The notes under the pieces were generated by a model. It was not told where the DNA came from. It did no database searches and saw nothing but the letters and a program-made list of their open reading frames with translations. A DNA stretch of 43,755 nt from DATHWB01 sp040902855 (GTDB lineage Bacteria > Actinomycetota > Acidimicrobiia > Spongiisociales > ZC4RG35): positions 1-43,755 of the forward strand of contig JBBDWN010000029.1 of assembly GCA_040902855.1 (NCBI GenBank). The letters are read 5' to 3'. Below, piece after piece: positions 33,770 through 42,151 of this stretch (the first letter of the stretch is position 1; each line of letters begins with the position of its first letter). The translations under genes were made by a program, and so were the position numbers.

Positions 33770-34644
33770 ACACGACGATCACCGCCATCCCGGGGATCGA
33801 GGTCGGACATTGGACCGACGCCGAGGCGATGACCGGATGCACCGTCGTGGTCTTGCCGGAGCCGAACGTCGTCACTGCCGAGACCCGCGGCGCCGCCCCC
33901 GGCTCACGGGAGACCGCCTTGTTGGAGCCGGGCATGGCGGTCGAGCAGTGCCACGCCATCCTCCTCACCGGAGGAAGCGCGTTCGGACTTGCTGCGGCCG
34001 ACGGCGTGATGCGTGAGTTGGCGTCAGATGGTCGGGGTCATCTGACACCCGCCGGTCCGGTGCCGATCGTTCCTGCCGCGGTCATCTTCGATCTGATGGT
34101 CGGTGACGGCTCGGTCCGACCCGGTCCGGACGCTGGTGCCTCCGCCTTTCGCGCCAGGTCCGTGGCGCCGGTGCCGTTGGGTGCCGTCGGGGCGGGTGCC
34201 GGGGCGACGGTGGCGAAATGGCGCAATGCGACGATGGCGGCCGGGATCGGATCGGCCATTGCGACTCGGGCCGGAGCCACCGTCGGAGCGCTCGTCGTCC
34301 TCAACGCCATCGGCGATGTCTTCACACTCGAGGGCGAGCCGCTGACCGGCGGACCTCACGTATCGGCGGCTCCTGCCTTCGAGCCGGAGTGGGGCCAGAA
34401 CACGACCCTCGTGGTCGTTGCGACCGACGCCCGGTTCAACCGATCCGACCTCACCCGCCTCGCCGTCCGCGGTCAGGACGCGCTCGCAGCGTGCATCCGA
34501 CCCGCTCATACCCGCTTCGACGGCGACACCTGCTTCGCGGTGAGTTGCGGGTCGGTCGAGGTGCCACGTCACATTGTCGCCGAGGCGGCCTTCGAAGCGG
34601 TCGGCCGGGCGATCGAATCGGCGGTGCGCTCGGTCGCGACGTGA
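33766..34644 (+). CDS. P1 family peptidase (DmpA/beta-aminopeptidase type)
   Basis: 292 residues. LLTGGSAFGLAAADGV and WRNATMAAGIGSA are family landmarks. T172 in RAGATVGALVVLNAIGDV stands where the self-cleaving nucleophile lies (Ser or Thr before VGAL), so the protein should cut itself before T172 into two chains and expose an N-terminal Thr nucleophile. Relatives remove N-terminal residues from peptides or beta-peptides or act on amides. It is translationally coupled to the SDR gene. The substrate is unknown. Confidence 0.88.
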   Translation: MNTTITAIPGIEVGHWTDAEAMTGCTVVVLPEPNVVTAETRGAAPGSRETALLEPGMAVEQCHAILLTGGSAFGLAAADGVMRELASDGRGHLTPAGPVPIVPAAVIFDLMVGDGSVRPGPDAGASAFRARSVAPVPLGAVGAGAGATVAKWRNATMAAGIGSAIATRAGATVGALVVLNAIGDVFTLEGEPLTGGPHVSAAPAFEPEWGQNTTLVVVATDARFNRSDLTRLAVRGQDALAACIRPAHTRFDGDTCFAVSCGSVEVPRHIVAEAAFEAVGRAIESAVRSVAT

Positions 34645-34675
34645 GCGCCACGGTCCGGACTGCTCCTTGGACGCA

Positions 34676-34706
34676 TGTAGACGAAACGTCTACACGCCCG
34701 TACGGT
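34676..34706 (+). promoter_or_regulatory. mazEF promoter and operator
   Basis: A perfect 7-bp inverted repeat, TGTAGAC (34676-34682) and GTCTACA (34688-34694) with a 5-nt spacer, covers a -35-like TAGACG (34678-34683). TACGGT (34701-34706) is the -10, 17 bp away, and ends 7 nt before the antitoxin ATG. Binding of the antitoxin here would block the promoter, the usual autoregulation of toxin-antitoxin pairs. Confidence 0.65.
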
Positions 34707-34713
34707 GGATCCC

Positions 34714-34953
34714 ATGACAGCAACCACCACGACGATCCGTGTCGATCGCGAGACGCACGCCAGGCTTCTCGAACTGAGTCGAGTGTCAGGGCGGCCTCTC
34801 ATCGAGACGGTGAAATCAGCGGCGGAAGCGCTCGAACGGCAGGCCTTTGTCACGCGGGTGCGGGCCGAGTTCGAGGCGATGTCGGACGAAGAGATGGCGT
34901 CGTATCGGGCGGAGATCGACAGCCTTACGGTCTCCGATGGCATCGATAGATGA
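34714..34953 (+). CDS. antitoxin of a MazEF-type pair (ribbon-helix-helix type)
   Basis: 79 residues. TTTTIRVDRETHARLLELS followed by GRPLIETVKSAAE looks like the ribbon-helix-helix DNA-binding fold. The acidic C-terminal half, ending with EEMASYRAEIDSL, should wrap and inhibit the toxin. I chose ATG 34714 rather than GTG 34705 because the promoter box leaves a 7-nt leader. The end overlaps the toxin start by 17 nt, and a palindromic operator lies upstream. Confidence 0.82.
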   Translation: MTATTTTIRVDRETHARLLELSRVSGRPLIETVKSAAEALERQAFVTRVRAEFEAMSDEEMASYRAEIDSLTVSDGIDR

Positions 34954-35275
34954 GATCTGGACCGTCGATTTCGGCGACCCACGCCCATCCGAGCCGGCGT
35001 TTGAACGACCTGCGGTCGTCGTCGGTCCACCGGATGACTTCGGTCCCCGATTTCCGGTCCTTCTCGTCGTGCCCTTCACCAGCACCGATCGGGGTCTGAC
35101 CCTCCACGTTGGGGTACGGCCCACTCGGGACAACGGACTTCGTTTCCAGAGTTACGCCCAGCCAGAGTTGCTGAGGTCGGTCAACCGCCATCGACTGAGT
35201 GCCCGACTGGGCGTTCTGGATCCTGTATCCAGCGAACGCATTCGTCGGGCCATCAGGGTCCTGCTTGGTTTGTGA
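34937..35275 (+). CDS. MazF/PemK-type toxin (ribonuclease)
   Basis: 112 residues. EIWTVDFGDPRPSEPAFERPAVVVG is the PemK/MazF opening (EIWTVDFGDP, then RPAVVV), and VVPFTSTDRG with a late RHRLSARLGVLD completes the fold. Such toxins cut mRNA or tRNA in the free state. ATG 34937 lies inside the antitoxin gene, which ensures linked translation. It converges with the soxD-like gene. Confidence 0.85.
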   Translation: MASIDEIWTVDFGDPRPSEPAFERPAVVVGPPDDFGPRFPVLLVVPFTSTDRGLTLHVGVRPTRDNGLRFQSYAQPELLRSVNRHRLSARLGVLDPVSSERIRRAIRVLLGL

Positions 35276-35297
35276 TTGCTTCGCGAGACAGACCAAC

Positions 35298-35531
35298 TCA
35301 TAGCCAGGTGTCGTTCGACCGGTCCCGGGTCAGATAACTCCACCGTCGGCAGCCGAAGGCGTGGAACCAGGCTTCGGGAGCGGGACCGTTGGGGTTGGAC
35401 TTCATGTACACACGGTCGACGTCTCTGGCGTCCGGATCGGTGATGTCGTCGGGAACCTGTGGCACCTCGCCGTATCCGAACTCCTCCACCGAGCGGAGAC
35501 CGCAGAACGAGCACGGGATCTGCAGCGCCAT
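35298..35531 (-). CDS. soxD: sarcosine oxidase delta-like subunit
   Basis: 77 residues. The zinc site of heterotetrameric sarcosine oxidase delta is intact: C7 and C10 in PCSFCGLRS, H57 and C61 in WFHAFGCRRW. VYMKSNPNGPAPEAW is the typical middle. It binds zinc and supports the beta subunit. The start shares one base with the beta stop (TGATG). It is the last gene of a long minus-strand operon. Confidence 0.92.
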   Translation of the reverse strand: MALQIPCSFCGLRSVEEFGYGEVPQVPDDITDPDARDVDRVYMKSNPNGPAPEAWFHAFGCRRWSYLTRDRSNDTWL

Positions 35532-36742
35532 CAGTGTGTCCCCGCCGAACCGGCGTCGGCCATGATCCGATCGTTGGCGAACCGGTCGTAGCTGAACGGA
35601 GCGATGAGTGCCGGGGTCTCGCCGGTGGCGATGAGGGCCGCCATCTGCTCCCCGCCCACCGGGATGGCCTTGAATCCCCAGGTTCCCCATCCGGTCGTGA
35701 CGAGGAAACCTTCGATCGGGGTCTTTCCCATGATCGGGGAAGCATCCGGCGAGATGTCGCACACGCCCGCCCACTGCCGAAGGATCCGCAGGTCGGCCAT
35801 GAACGGGAGCATGGCCACTGCCTTCGCCGAACAGCTCTGCAGGAATTCGAAGGTGGATCCGTAGGAGTAGCCCGGGGCCCTTTCGTACTCGGCGCCCATC
35901 AGCATCTCGCCGCGCGGCGTCTGGCTGACGTAGAACGGAAAGTCGACGGAGCCGACGATCATCGGGAAGCTGTTCTCGTAGTGGTTGGTCACGTAGGCCT
36001 GGAGAGGATGACTGCGGATCGGCATGCGGAGCCCCACCATGTCGGCGATCTGGCTGACGTGACCGCCGACGGCGCTGAGGACGGTCGAGGTCGCGATCTC
36101 GCCGCGATCGGTCATGACGCCGGCGACCCGGTCGCCGGCGATCTTGATTCCGGTGACGGTCGTGCGAGGGATCACGTCGACTCCTGCATCCACCGCACCT
36201 TCGGCCAACAGCCACACCACTCGGTCGTGGCGGGCCGTTGCTCCGCGCAGGTGGTAGGACGCGCCGAGGATCGGATAGCCGCTCCCGGCGACGGTGAGGT
36301 CGAGTTCCGGCACCAGCTCCTTCAGTTCCTCCGGCTCCAAGAACACCGTCTCCGCACCGGCCGCGGTGTTCATCAGGGCCCGCTTCTTCTCTCCGCGGAC
36401 GGTTCCCTCGCTGTGCACCGTCCAGATCAGACCCTTCTCCTGATGCATGACCCACCGACCCGAATCGTCCTCCAGGCGCTGGTAGAGATCGAGACTCCTT
36501 TGATAGAACCGGATGGCCTCGGGGATCCCGTAGTTGGCACGAATCACCGTGGTGTTGCGCCCGGAGTTGCCGCTTCCGATGTAGCCGCGTTCGATGACTG
36601 CCACGTCGGTGATGCCGTGCTCTCGTGCCAGCCAATAGGCGGTCGAGAGCCCGTGCCCGCCCCCACCGATGATGACGACGTCGTACCGCGACTTCGGCTC
36701 CGCCCATCTGAGTCTGACTCGGCGTTCGACGAACTCGTTCAC
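35531..36742 (-). CDS. soxB: sarcosine oxidase beta-like subunit (FAD/FMN flavoprotein)
   Basis: 403 residues. The FAD loop is VVIIGGGGHGLSTAYWLA, and GSGNSGRNTTVIRANYG is the family segment that follows. H172 in GATARHDRVVW corresponds to the His that binds FMN covalently in heterotetrameric sarcosine oxidases (H173 there). The C-terminal TTGWGTWGFKAIPVGG closes the FAD domain. This subunit oxidises the N-methyl amine. GTG 36742 overlaps the gamma stop (GTGA). Confidence 0.92.
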   Translation of the reverse strand: MNEFVERRVRLRWAEPKSRYDVVIIGGGGHGLSTAYWLAREHGITDVAVIERGYIGSGNSGRNTTVIRANYGIPEAIRFYQRSLDLYQRLEDDSGRWVMHQEKGLIWTVHSEGTVRGEKKRALMNTAAGAETVFLEPEELKELVPELDLTVAGSGYPILGASYHLRGATARHDRVVWLLAEGAVDAGVDVIPRTTVTGIKIAGDRVAGVMTDRGEIATSTVLSAVGGHVSQIADMVGLRMPIRSHPLQAYVTNHYENSFPMIVGSVDFPFYVSQTPRGEMLMGAEYERAPGYSYGSTFEFLQSCSAKAVAMLPFMADLRILRQWAGVCDISPDASPIMGKTPIEGFLVTTGWGTWGFKAIPVGGEQMAALIATGETPALIAPFSYDRFANDRIMADAGSAGTH

Positions 36743-37110
36743 AGCCGCTCCTCCAGGTCGCGGGCGAGGGAAGTCCGACCGATGACAAGTGCCCGATCCC
36801 CGTTCACCCAGATCTTGATCGGGAGCCCGGCGACCATGCCCTGGGTGAAATACGAGACGAGATTTGGAAGCTCCCACTCGGCTTCCCTCCGGCACCATTC
36901 CTCCAGACGGTCTCGCGACATCTCGACACCCACGAAGCCATCGTCTGGGACGGTGATCGCCGCCTCGTCGTCCACGACCACGTCGGTGGCGTCGAGGATG
37001 ATCGCCTCGTCCGGAGCGATCTGAAGGACGACACCGTCCGACGAGATCGATGCGATGGCGGCGGGGGCGGCCACGACGCGGATGACATCGAGCATCTCAG
37101 GCGCGAGCAC
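36739..37110 (-). CDS. soxG: sarcosine oxidase gamma-like subunit
   Basis: About 123 residues. VEMSRDRLEEWCRREAEW and LPIKIWVNGDRALVIGRTSLARDLEERL match the C-terminal half of sarcosine oxidase gamma; it has no active-site residue of its own. I chose GTG 37110 because GGAGGG stands about 7 nt before it. ATG 37095 lies directly after the alpha stop, and the longer frame to 37146 is also open. The 14-nt overlap with alpha and 4-nt overlap with beta indicate coupled translation. Confidence 0.85.
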   Translation of the reverse strand: MLAPEMLDVIRVVAAPAAIASISSDGVVLQIAPDEAIILDATDVVVDDEAAITVPDDGFVGVEMSRDRLEEWCRREAEWELPNLVSYFTQGMVAGLPIKIWVNGDRALVIGRTSLARDLEERL

Positions 37111-39289
37111 GGGCGCCCTCCGGATCGTAGAAAGGGGTTGGGACATGGCGGGCCGTCCGGTCGCCGACGGTCACTTCATCGGGAATTTCTCGCTCGACCA
37201 GGTCGACCCACGCCAGCATGACCGACGTTTCGAGCACCGGTGACCATGCCGCCGAAGTCACGTATCCGACGATCCGGCCTTGGCGGAAGATGGGTGTCCC
37301 GTCGATCGGCGGCGTGCCGTCGATCTGGAGACCGACCAGCAGCTTCCGGAGCGGGATCCGGTCGGTTCGCGTCAACGCCGCCCGGCCGACGAAGTCCCCC
37401 TTGTCCATCTTCACGGCCCAGTCCATCCGGAGCCGGCGCGGGGTGCTGTCCGGTTCGGTGTCCATGCCGATGATGATGTGGCCCTTCTCCAGCCGGAGGG
37501 TTTGGAGGGTCTGCAGTCCGTGCGGAGCGATCCCCAGGTCGGCTCCGAGTTCCATGAGCCGATTCCACAGGTCCACAGAGTGGCGGAGGGGATGGTGGAG
37601 TTCATACGAGGTCTCGCCTGTGAAGCTCAGCCGATACACGTGACAGGGGACGCCACCGACGCTCCGCTGCCCGTGCTGCATGAACCTCATCGGTTCGTCG
37701 AGCCCGGCCCGTTCGAGGAGTTCTGTGGCGCGGGGGCCGGTCACGTTGATCGCCCCGAGCGAGGGGGTCCGGTCCATCACCCTGACGTCTGCGCCGAAGC
37801 CGTGTGCCCAATCGCGCACCCACGCCTCGGCGTGGGAGGCGCCACCCGAGGTAAACGTCAGGTTGAAAGTCGTCTCGTCGACCCGCGAGATCAGGCCGTC
37901 GTCCATCAACCCGCCGGTTTCTGCGAGAAGGAGCGCATACCGCGAACGTCCGGGTTGGATGTCTGCGACCCGGCACGGGTAGAGCCTTTCGAGGAATTCG
38001 ACCGCATCGGGGCCGCGGACGACCAGTTTCCCGAGCGTGCTGACATCGCCCAGGGACACCGCCTCCCGCACGGCCCAATACTCCCTGTCGGTGTCCGGAT
38101 ACACCCAGGGGCGGAACCAGCCGCCGATGCGGTCCATTCGGGCCCCGAGCTGGCGGTGCACCGCGTCGAGCGCTGTCCGGTGGATCGGCGGCAGCCGGAA
38201 ACCGGCGGCTGCTTCGCCGATGGTCAGCTGGCGGGCGAGCGGACGAGCCGTGAACGTCGGCCTGAGTTCGCCGCCGCGTGACTGGACATACGAACGGAGA
38301 TACGGAGTGCAGACGACGCCCTGGCAGGTTCCGGTGCCGGCAAGCGTCGCCCGCTTGAGCAGTTCGATCTCGTCGAAGCCGCGGTCCCACACGTAGTCGA
38401 GATCCTCGACGGTGACACCCGAGCAGGGACAGAGCGTGCCGGTGGGCGGGCAGGCCGGGATCGTTCCCGGCGCCGATGCGTCACCGATCACCCGGACAGA
38501 TCCGTCGTCGACCATTCGCGCCAGGAGGTCGCGGGGGTAGCTCCCAAGATCGACCGCCACAGTGTCGCATGGGAGGAGGCGTTCTTCGTCGCCGACTTCG
38601 ACGACAACTGCGGAGACATGGGCGTCGCCTTCGATCCGGACGAGGGCTCCTTCCACCACATCGCATTCGACACCCTCCGGAGCGGACCCGATCCCGATCA
38701 CCCGTCCCAGATCAACGCCCGCAGTCGCCAGCTCGGCGGCCGCACGCGGAGTGAGGACGCCCGACAGATCGGCGCCGGGCACCACCGGGTGGATCTCGGC
38801 TGCCCCGGTGGCGACGACGACTTCACTGCAGTGCAGCCGGACGATCTCCTCGCCGATCCTCGCAATGACCACGGGTCCCCGGTACACGGCGAGCGCTTCG
38901 GACCCTTCGCGTGCTTCCAGAATGACCACCGAGCGACCGGAAGCTTCCAGGCGGGCCGCCTCGCCTCTTCCGCTCTCTCCACCGCCGATCACGACGACGT
39001 CTGTGTGCCGGTTGCTCCGTGGAGTCTCGGAATGGTCTCGCGCCTGGGGGAGAGGCGGGTAGACGTGCACGGGCGTCGTCGTCACATCCATCCCCACCGT
39101 CGCCGCCGTCTGGCACATGCGTCGATGGGGCTGGTCGTCGATCGTGGCGAGACAGTTCGGGCAATCTCCGGCGTTGCACAGGCACCCGGGCGGGAGTGTG
39201 CCTGACCGGGCGAGGGCGACCAGCACGGAGTCGCCTTCGGCGTAGTCCACGGACGATCCGTCCACTTGCAACTGTCCGGACCGCGCCAC
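37097..39289 (-). CDS. soxA: compact sarcosine oxidase alpha-like subunit with two predicted [2Fe-2S] sites and a GcvT-type domain
   Basis: About 730 residues, against roughly 960 for usual alpha subunits. Residues 1-75 form a ferredoxin-like domain with C36, C38, C43, C46 in CLCNAGDCPNC. Residues 97-272 are a shortened FAD/NAD-type domain (VVVIGGGESGRGEA, then VVVATGAAE). C287, C289, C322 and C327 (LCPCSGVT...TCQGVVC) fit a BFD-like [2Fe-2S] site. From about 355 to the end it has the tetrahydrofolate-binding aminomethyltransferase fold. Usual sarcosine oxidases have lost these Cys; amine/imino-acid dehydrogenases of the Hcn/Oox type keep them but lack the folate domain. GTG 39289 is 5 nt after the transporter ATPase stop. 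Confidence 0.85.
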   Translation of the reverse strand: MARSGQLQVDGSSVDYAEGDSVLVALARSGTLPPGCLCNAGDCPNCLATIDDQPHRRMCQTAATVGMDVTTTPVHVYPPLPQARDHSETPRSNRHTDVVVIGGGESGRGEAARLEASGRSVVILEAREGSEALAVYRGPVVIARIGEEIVRLHCSEVVVATGAAEIHPVVPGADLSGVLTPRAAAELATAGVDLGRVIGIGSAPEGVECDVVEGALVRIEGDAHVSAVVVEVGDEERLLPCDTVAVDLGSYPRDLLARMVDDGSVRVIGDASAPGTIPACPPTGTLCPCSGVTVEDLDYVWDRGFDEIELLKRATLAGTGTCQGVVCTPYLRSYVQSRGGELRPTFTARPLARQLTIGEAAAGFRLPPIHRTALDAVHRQLGARMDRIGGWFRPWVYPDTDREYWAVREAVSLGDVSTLGKLVVRGPDAVEFLERLYPCRVADIQPGRSRYALLLAETGGLMDDGLISRVDETTFNLTFTSGGASHAEAWVRDWAHGFGADVRVMDRTPSLGAINVTGPRATELLERAGLDEPMRFMQHGQRSVGGVPCHVYRLSFTGETSYELHHPLRHSVDLWNRLMELGADLGIAPHGLQTLQTLRLEKGHIIIGMDTEPDSTPRRLRMDWAVKMDKGDFVGRAALTRTDRIPLRKLLVGLQIDGTPPIDGTPIFRQGRIVGYVTSAAWSPVLETSVMLAWVDLVEREIPDEVTVGDRTARHVPTPFYDPEGARARA

Positions 39290-39294
39290 GCCGA

Positions 39295-41295
39295 TCAGGT
39301 CGTCGCCTGCAGGCGACCCAACTCGGCGACGGGGATGTGACAACGAATCTCGTAACCGCTCTCGGCTTCGACGAGCGGAGGCTCAACCGTCTCGCAGATC
39401 TCGCCGATCTTGCGGTGGCACCGGGTCTGGAAGACACAGCCCGGAGGCGGTTGGGACGCCGAAGGAATCTCACCCTGGAGTCGGATGCGGCGACCGTCGT
39501 CGTGCTCGGGCGAAGCGGACAAGAGCGCCTCGGTGTACGGGTGGTACGGGCCGGAGAAGATCCGCTTCGAAGTGCCGACCTCCATGATCCGACCGAGATA
39601 GAGGACCGCCACCCGGTCTGCCACGTATTGGACGACAGACAGGTCGTGGCTGATGAAGAGGTAGGACACTCGTTCGTTGTGCTGGAGTTCGGACAGGAGG
39701 TTCAGGATTGCGGCCTGCACGGACACGTCGAGTGCAGACGTCGGCTCGTCGCACACCACCACCATCGGCGACCCGGCGAATGCCCGGGCGATGGCGACAC
39801 GTTGTTTGAGGCCACCGGAGAGCTGCCGTGGCTTCACCGACAGCAGTTGAGTCCCGACTCGCACCGATGCCATCAGCTCGTCCACGCGTATCTTGACGTT
39901 GGCACCCGGTTTGAGGATCTCGACTGCCCTGCCGATGATCCGGCGGATCGAATGTCGTCGGTTCAGTGCCGAGTCCGGGTTCTGGAAGACCATTTGGAGG
40001 GCGTGGAACTGGGCGTCGTCTCTGTCCGCGACCGCCGGCGGGACCTCGACGCCGTCGAGGGTGATCATCGTTCCCTCGTCGGGAACGTGAATACCCAGGA
40101 TGATCTTGGCGAGAGTGCTCTTGCCGGATCCGGACTCTCCGACGAGCGCCAGCGTCTCGCCTTGTTTGATGTCGAGGTTCACGTCGACCAGGGCGTGCAC
40201 GGGTCTGCCGTCCTGGTGGAAGGTCTTCGACGCGCCCCGAATCGACAACAGCACGTCACCCGGGGCGACCGCGGTCGATTCCACGGGTTCGTTGCGCGGG
40301 AGATCCGGTGCGAGTTCGTGGAAGTGACACCGGGAGAACCTGCCCGGGCCGACCTCCAGGAGATCGGGTTCTTCCGTGCGGCAGATGTCCTGGACGATCG
40401 CGCAGCGATCGACGTACACACAACCTGGCAGCTCGGCACCGAGCGGAGGGAGAAATCCGGGGATCGTGTCGAGCGTTTGCCTGCCTTGGGTTCCCGCGCT
40501 CCCAGGAAGGCATCGCAGAAGCCCAACGGTATACGGATGGCGCGGTTCGGTGAAGATCTGTTCGGTGGGCCCGTACGCCACCATCCGGCCCGCATACAGC
40601 ACACCGGTGACGTCGCACATCTTGCGGATGACCGCCAGGGAATGGGAGATGAACAGGACCGATGTTCCCACCTCGTCCCGCAGGCTCGTGACCAGATCCA
40701 GTACCTCGGCTTCGACCGTGGCATCCAACCCGGTGGTCGGTTCGTCCAGGATCAGCAGCTCGGGTCGAGAGGCGATCGCCATCGCGATCACGACGCGCTG
40801 CAACATTCCGCCCGACATTTGGTGGGGGTAACGGCGCATCACCGATTCGGGATCGGCGATTTTGACTTGCTGGAGGACAGCGAGTGTGAGGTCTGCCACC
40901 ATGTCGGCTGGCTCATCGAGCAACTCGAAAACCTCTTCGACCTGGCGCCCGATGCGAATCGACGGGTTGAGCGACGTCATCGGGTCCTGGTACACCATCG
41001 ACAGGCGGTGGACTCGCAGTTGGCGCAGTTCGCGATCGCTCAAGTCGGTGATGTCCCGGCCGCCCATGCGGATCGTGCCCCCGGTGATGCGGCCGTTGCG
41101 CGGCAGGTAGTGCATCAGGGCCATGGCGATCGTCGACTTGCCGCAGCCCGACTCTCCCACCAACCCGAATGTCTTGCCGCGGGGAATGTCGAAGCTGACG
41201 CCCCGGATCGCCTCCTTCCACTCGTTCCCGACGCGGTACTCCATGCGGAGGTCCTCGACAGAGAGGACTGCGTCGACGGTCTGTGTATCGGTCAT
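39295..41295 (-). CDS. fused double ATPase of peptide-type ABC transporter (DppD-DppF-like)
   Basis: 666 residues with two ABC ATPase domains. Walker A is GESGCGKST at 47-55 and GESGSGKST at 386-394; signatures are MSGGMLQR and LSGGLKQR. Each half is followed by the oligopeptide-transporter C-terminal motif with four Cys (C292, C298, C305, C323 in the first half; GCVFQTRC, GEICE and RCH in the second), which binds Fe-S clusters in studied dipeptide transporters. It is the last transporter gene, directly before the soxA-like gene. Confidence 0.93.
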   Translation of the reverse strand: MTDTQTVDAVLSVEDLRMEYRVGNEWKEAIRGVSFDIPRGKTFGLVGESGCGKSTIAMALMHYLPRNGRITGGTIRMGGRDITDLSDRELRQLRVHRLSMVYQDPMTSLNPSIRIGRQVEEVFELLDEPADMVADLTLAVLQQVKIADPESVMRRYPHQMSGGMLQRVVIAMAIASRPELLILDEPTTGLDATVEAEVLDLVTSLRDEVGTSVLFISHSLAVIRKMCDVTGVLYAGRMVAYGPTEQIFTEPRHPYTVGLLRCLPGSAGTQGRQTLDTIPGFLPPLGAELPGCVYVDRCAIVQDICRTEEPDLLEVGPGRFSRCHFHELAPDLPRNEPVESTAVAPGDVLLSIRGASKTFHQDGRPVHALVDVNLDIKQGETLALVGESGSGKSTLAKIILGIHVPDEGTMITLDGVEVPPAVADRDDAQFHALQMVFQNPDSALNRRHSIRRIIGRAVEILKPGANVKIRVDELMASVRVGTQLLSVKPRQLSGGLKQRVAIARAFAGSPMVVVCDEPTSALDVSVQAAILNLLSELQHNERVSYLFISHDLSVVQYVADRVAVLYLGRIMEVGTSKRIFSGPYHPYTEALLSASPEHDDGRRIRLQGEIPSASQPPPGCVFQTRCHRKIGEICETVEPPLVEAESGYEIRCHIPVAELGRLQATT

Positions 41296-41302
41296 GCGGC
41301 TC

Positions 41303-42151
41303 TCATGTCTCGAAGATCTGGGCGATGGCGTCCGCCAGCAGATTCACGCCCACCACCAACGACGCGATGGCGAGGGCGGGGAACAGTGTCGGCCACCACA
41401 CGTTGCCACTCAGGAACACGTAGTGATCGGAGATGGACTGGCCCCAGTCCGGGATCGACGGGTCACCGCCGAATCCCAGGAAGGACAGGGCGAGGGTCGT
41501 GAAGATGGCATAACCGAGCCGGACCGTGAACTCGACGACGATCGGTCCCATCACGTTCGGAAGGATCTCGATGAACATGATGTGGAGCGGACCTTCGCCG
41601 CGCAGTTTGGCGGCGGTCACATAGTCGAGCCGGGCCTCGGCCAGCGTGGAGGCGCGCACGGTGCGGGCGATGATCGGGGTGAAGACCAGACCGATCACCA
41701 GGATGATGCCGATGGTGGTGGGTCCGAGTGCGGCCAGGACGAGCATGGCCGTGATGATCAGCGGGATCGAGAGGAACGCGTCGAGGATGCGCGAGGTGAT
41801 CTCGTCCACCCATCCGCCGAAGTAGCCGGTGGTGAGCCCGAGTGCGGTGCCGGCGACTGTCCCGATCAGCGTGGCGAGCGGTGCGATGATCAGAACCTGT
41901 CTGGCACCGGCGAGGAGTCGGCTGAACACGTCACGGCCGAGCGAGTCGGTTCCCATGAGATGCTCGGATGACGGGGGGGCCAGACGGTTCAGAATGTCGG
42001 TCGGGGTTCCTTGCGGCTCGTACGGCGTGACGAAGTCCCCGAATATCGCGAAGACGATCCAGACGAGGGTCATCGTCCCGCCGACCCAGAACGTGAGCGA
42101 TCGGGCGAGTTGGGCCCGACGCTGGGAGCGCGAGACGCTGGCGATCGTCAT
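41303..42151 (-). CDS. peptide-type ABC transporter permease (DppC-like)
   Basis: 282 residues with six membrane helices. HLMGTDSLGRDVFSRLLAG is the DppC signature, and the coupling loop is YVTAAKLRGEGPLHIMFIEILPN. ATGA overlaps the DppB-like stop, and 7 nt separate it from the ATPase gene. Confidence 0.93.
   Translation of the reverse strand: MTIASVSRSQRRAQLARSLTFWVGGTMTLVWIVFAIFGDFVTPYEPQGTPTDILNRLAPPSSEHLMGTDSLGRDVFSRLLAGARQVLIIAPLATLIGTVAGTALGLTTGYFGGWVDEITSRILDAFLSIPLIITAMLVLAALGPTTIGIILVIGLVFTPIIARTVRASTLAEARLDYVTAAKLRGEGPLHIMFIEILPNVMGPIVVEFTVRLGYAIFTTLALSFLGFGGDPSIPDWGQSISDHYVFLSGNVWWPTLFPALAIASLVVGVNLLADAIAQIFET

Noticed and set aside
37097..39289. Frameshift or deletion as the cause of the short alpha subunit
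   Set aside because: The frame is continuous, both Fe-S motifs and the folate domain are intact, and spacing is smooth, so it looks like a real compact form.
39019..41502. 827-residue plus-strand ORF across soxA and the ATPase gene
   Set aside because: It is antisense to two certain genes, is Arg/Gly/Asp-rich and has no recognisable motif. High GC content opens long antisense frames.
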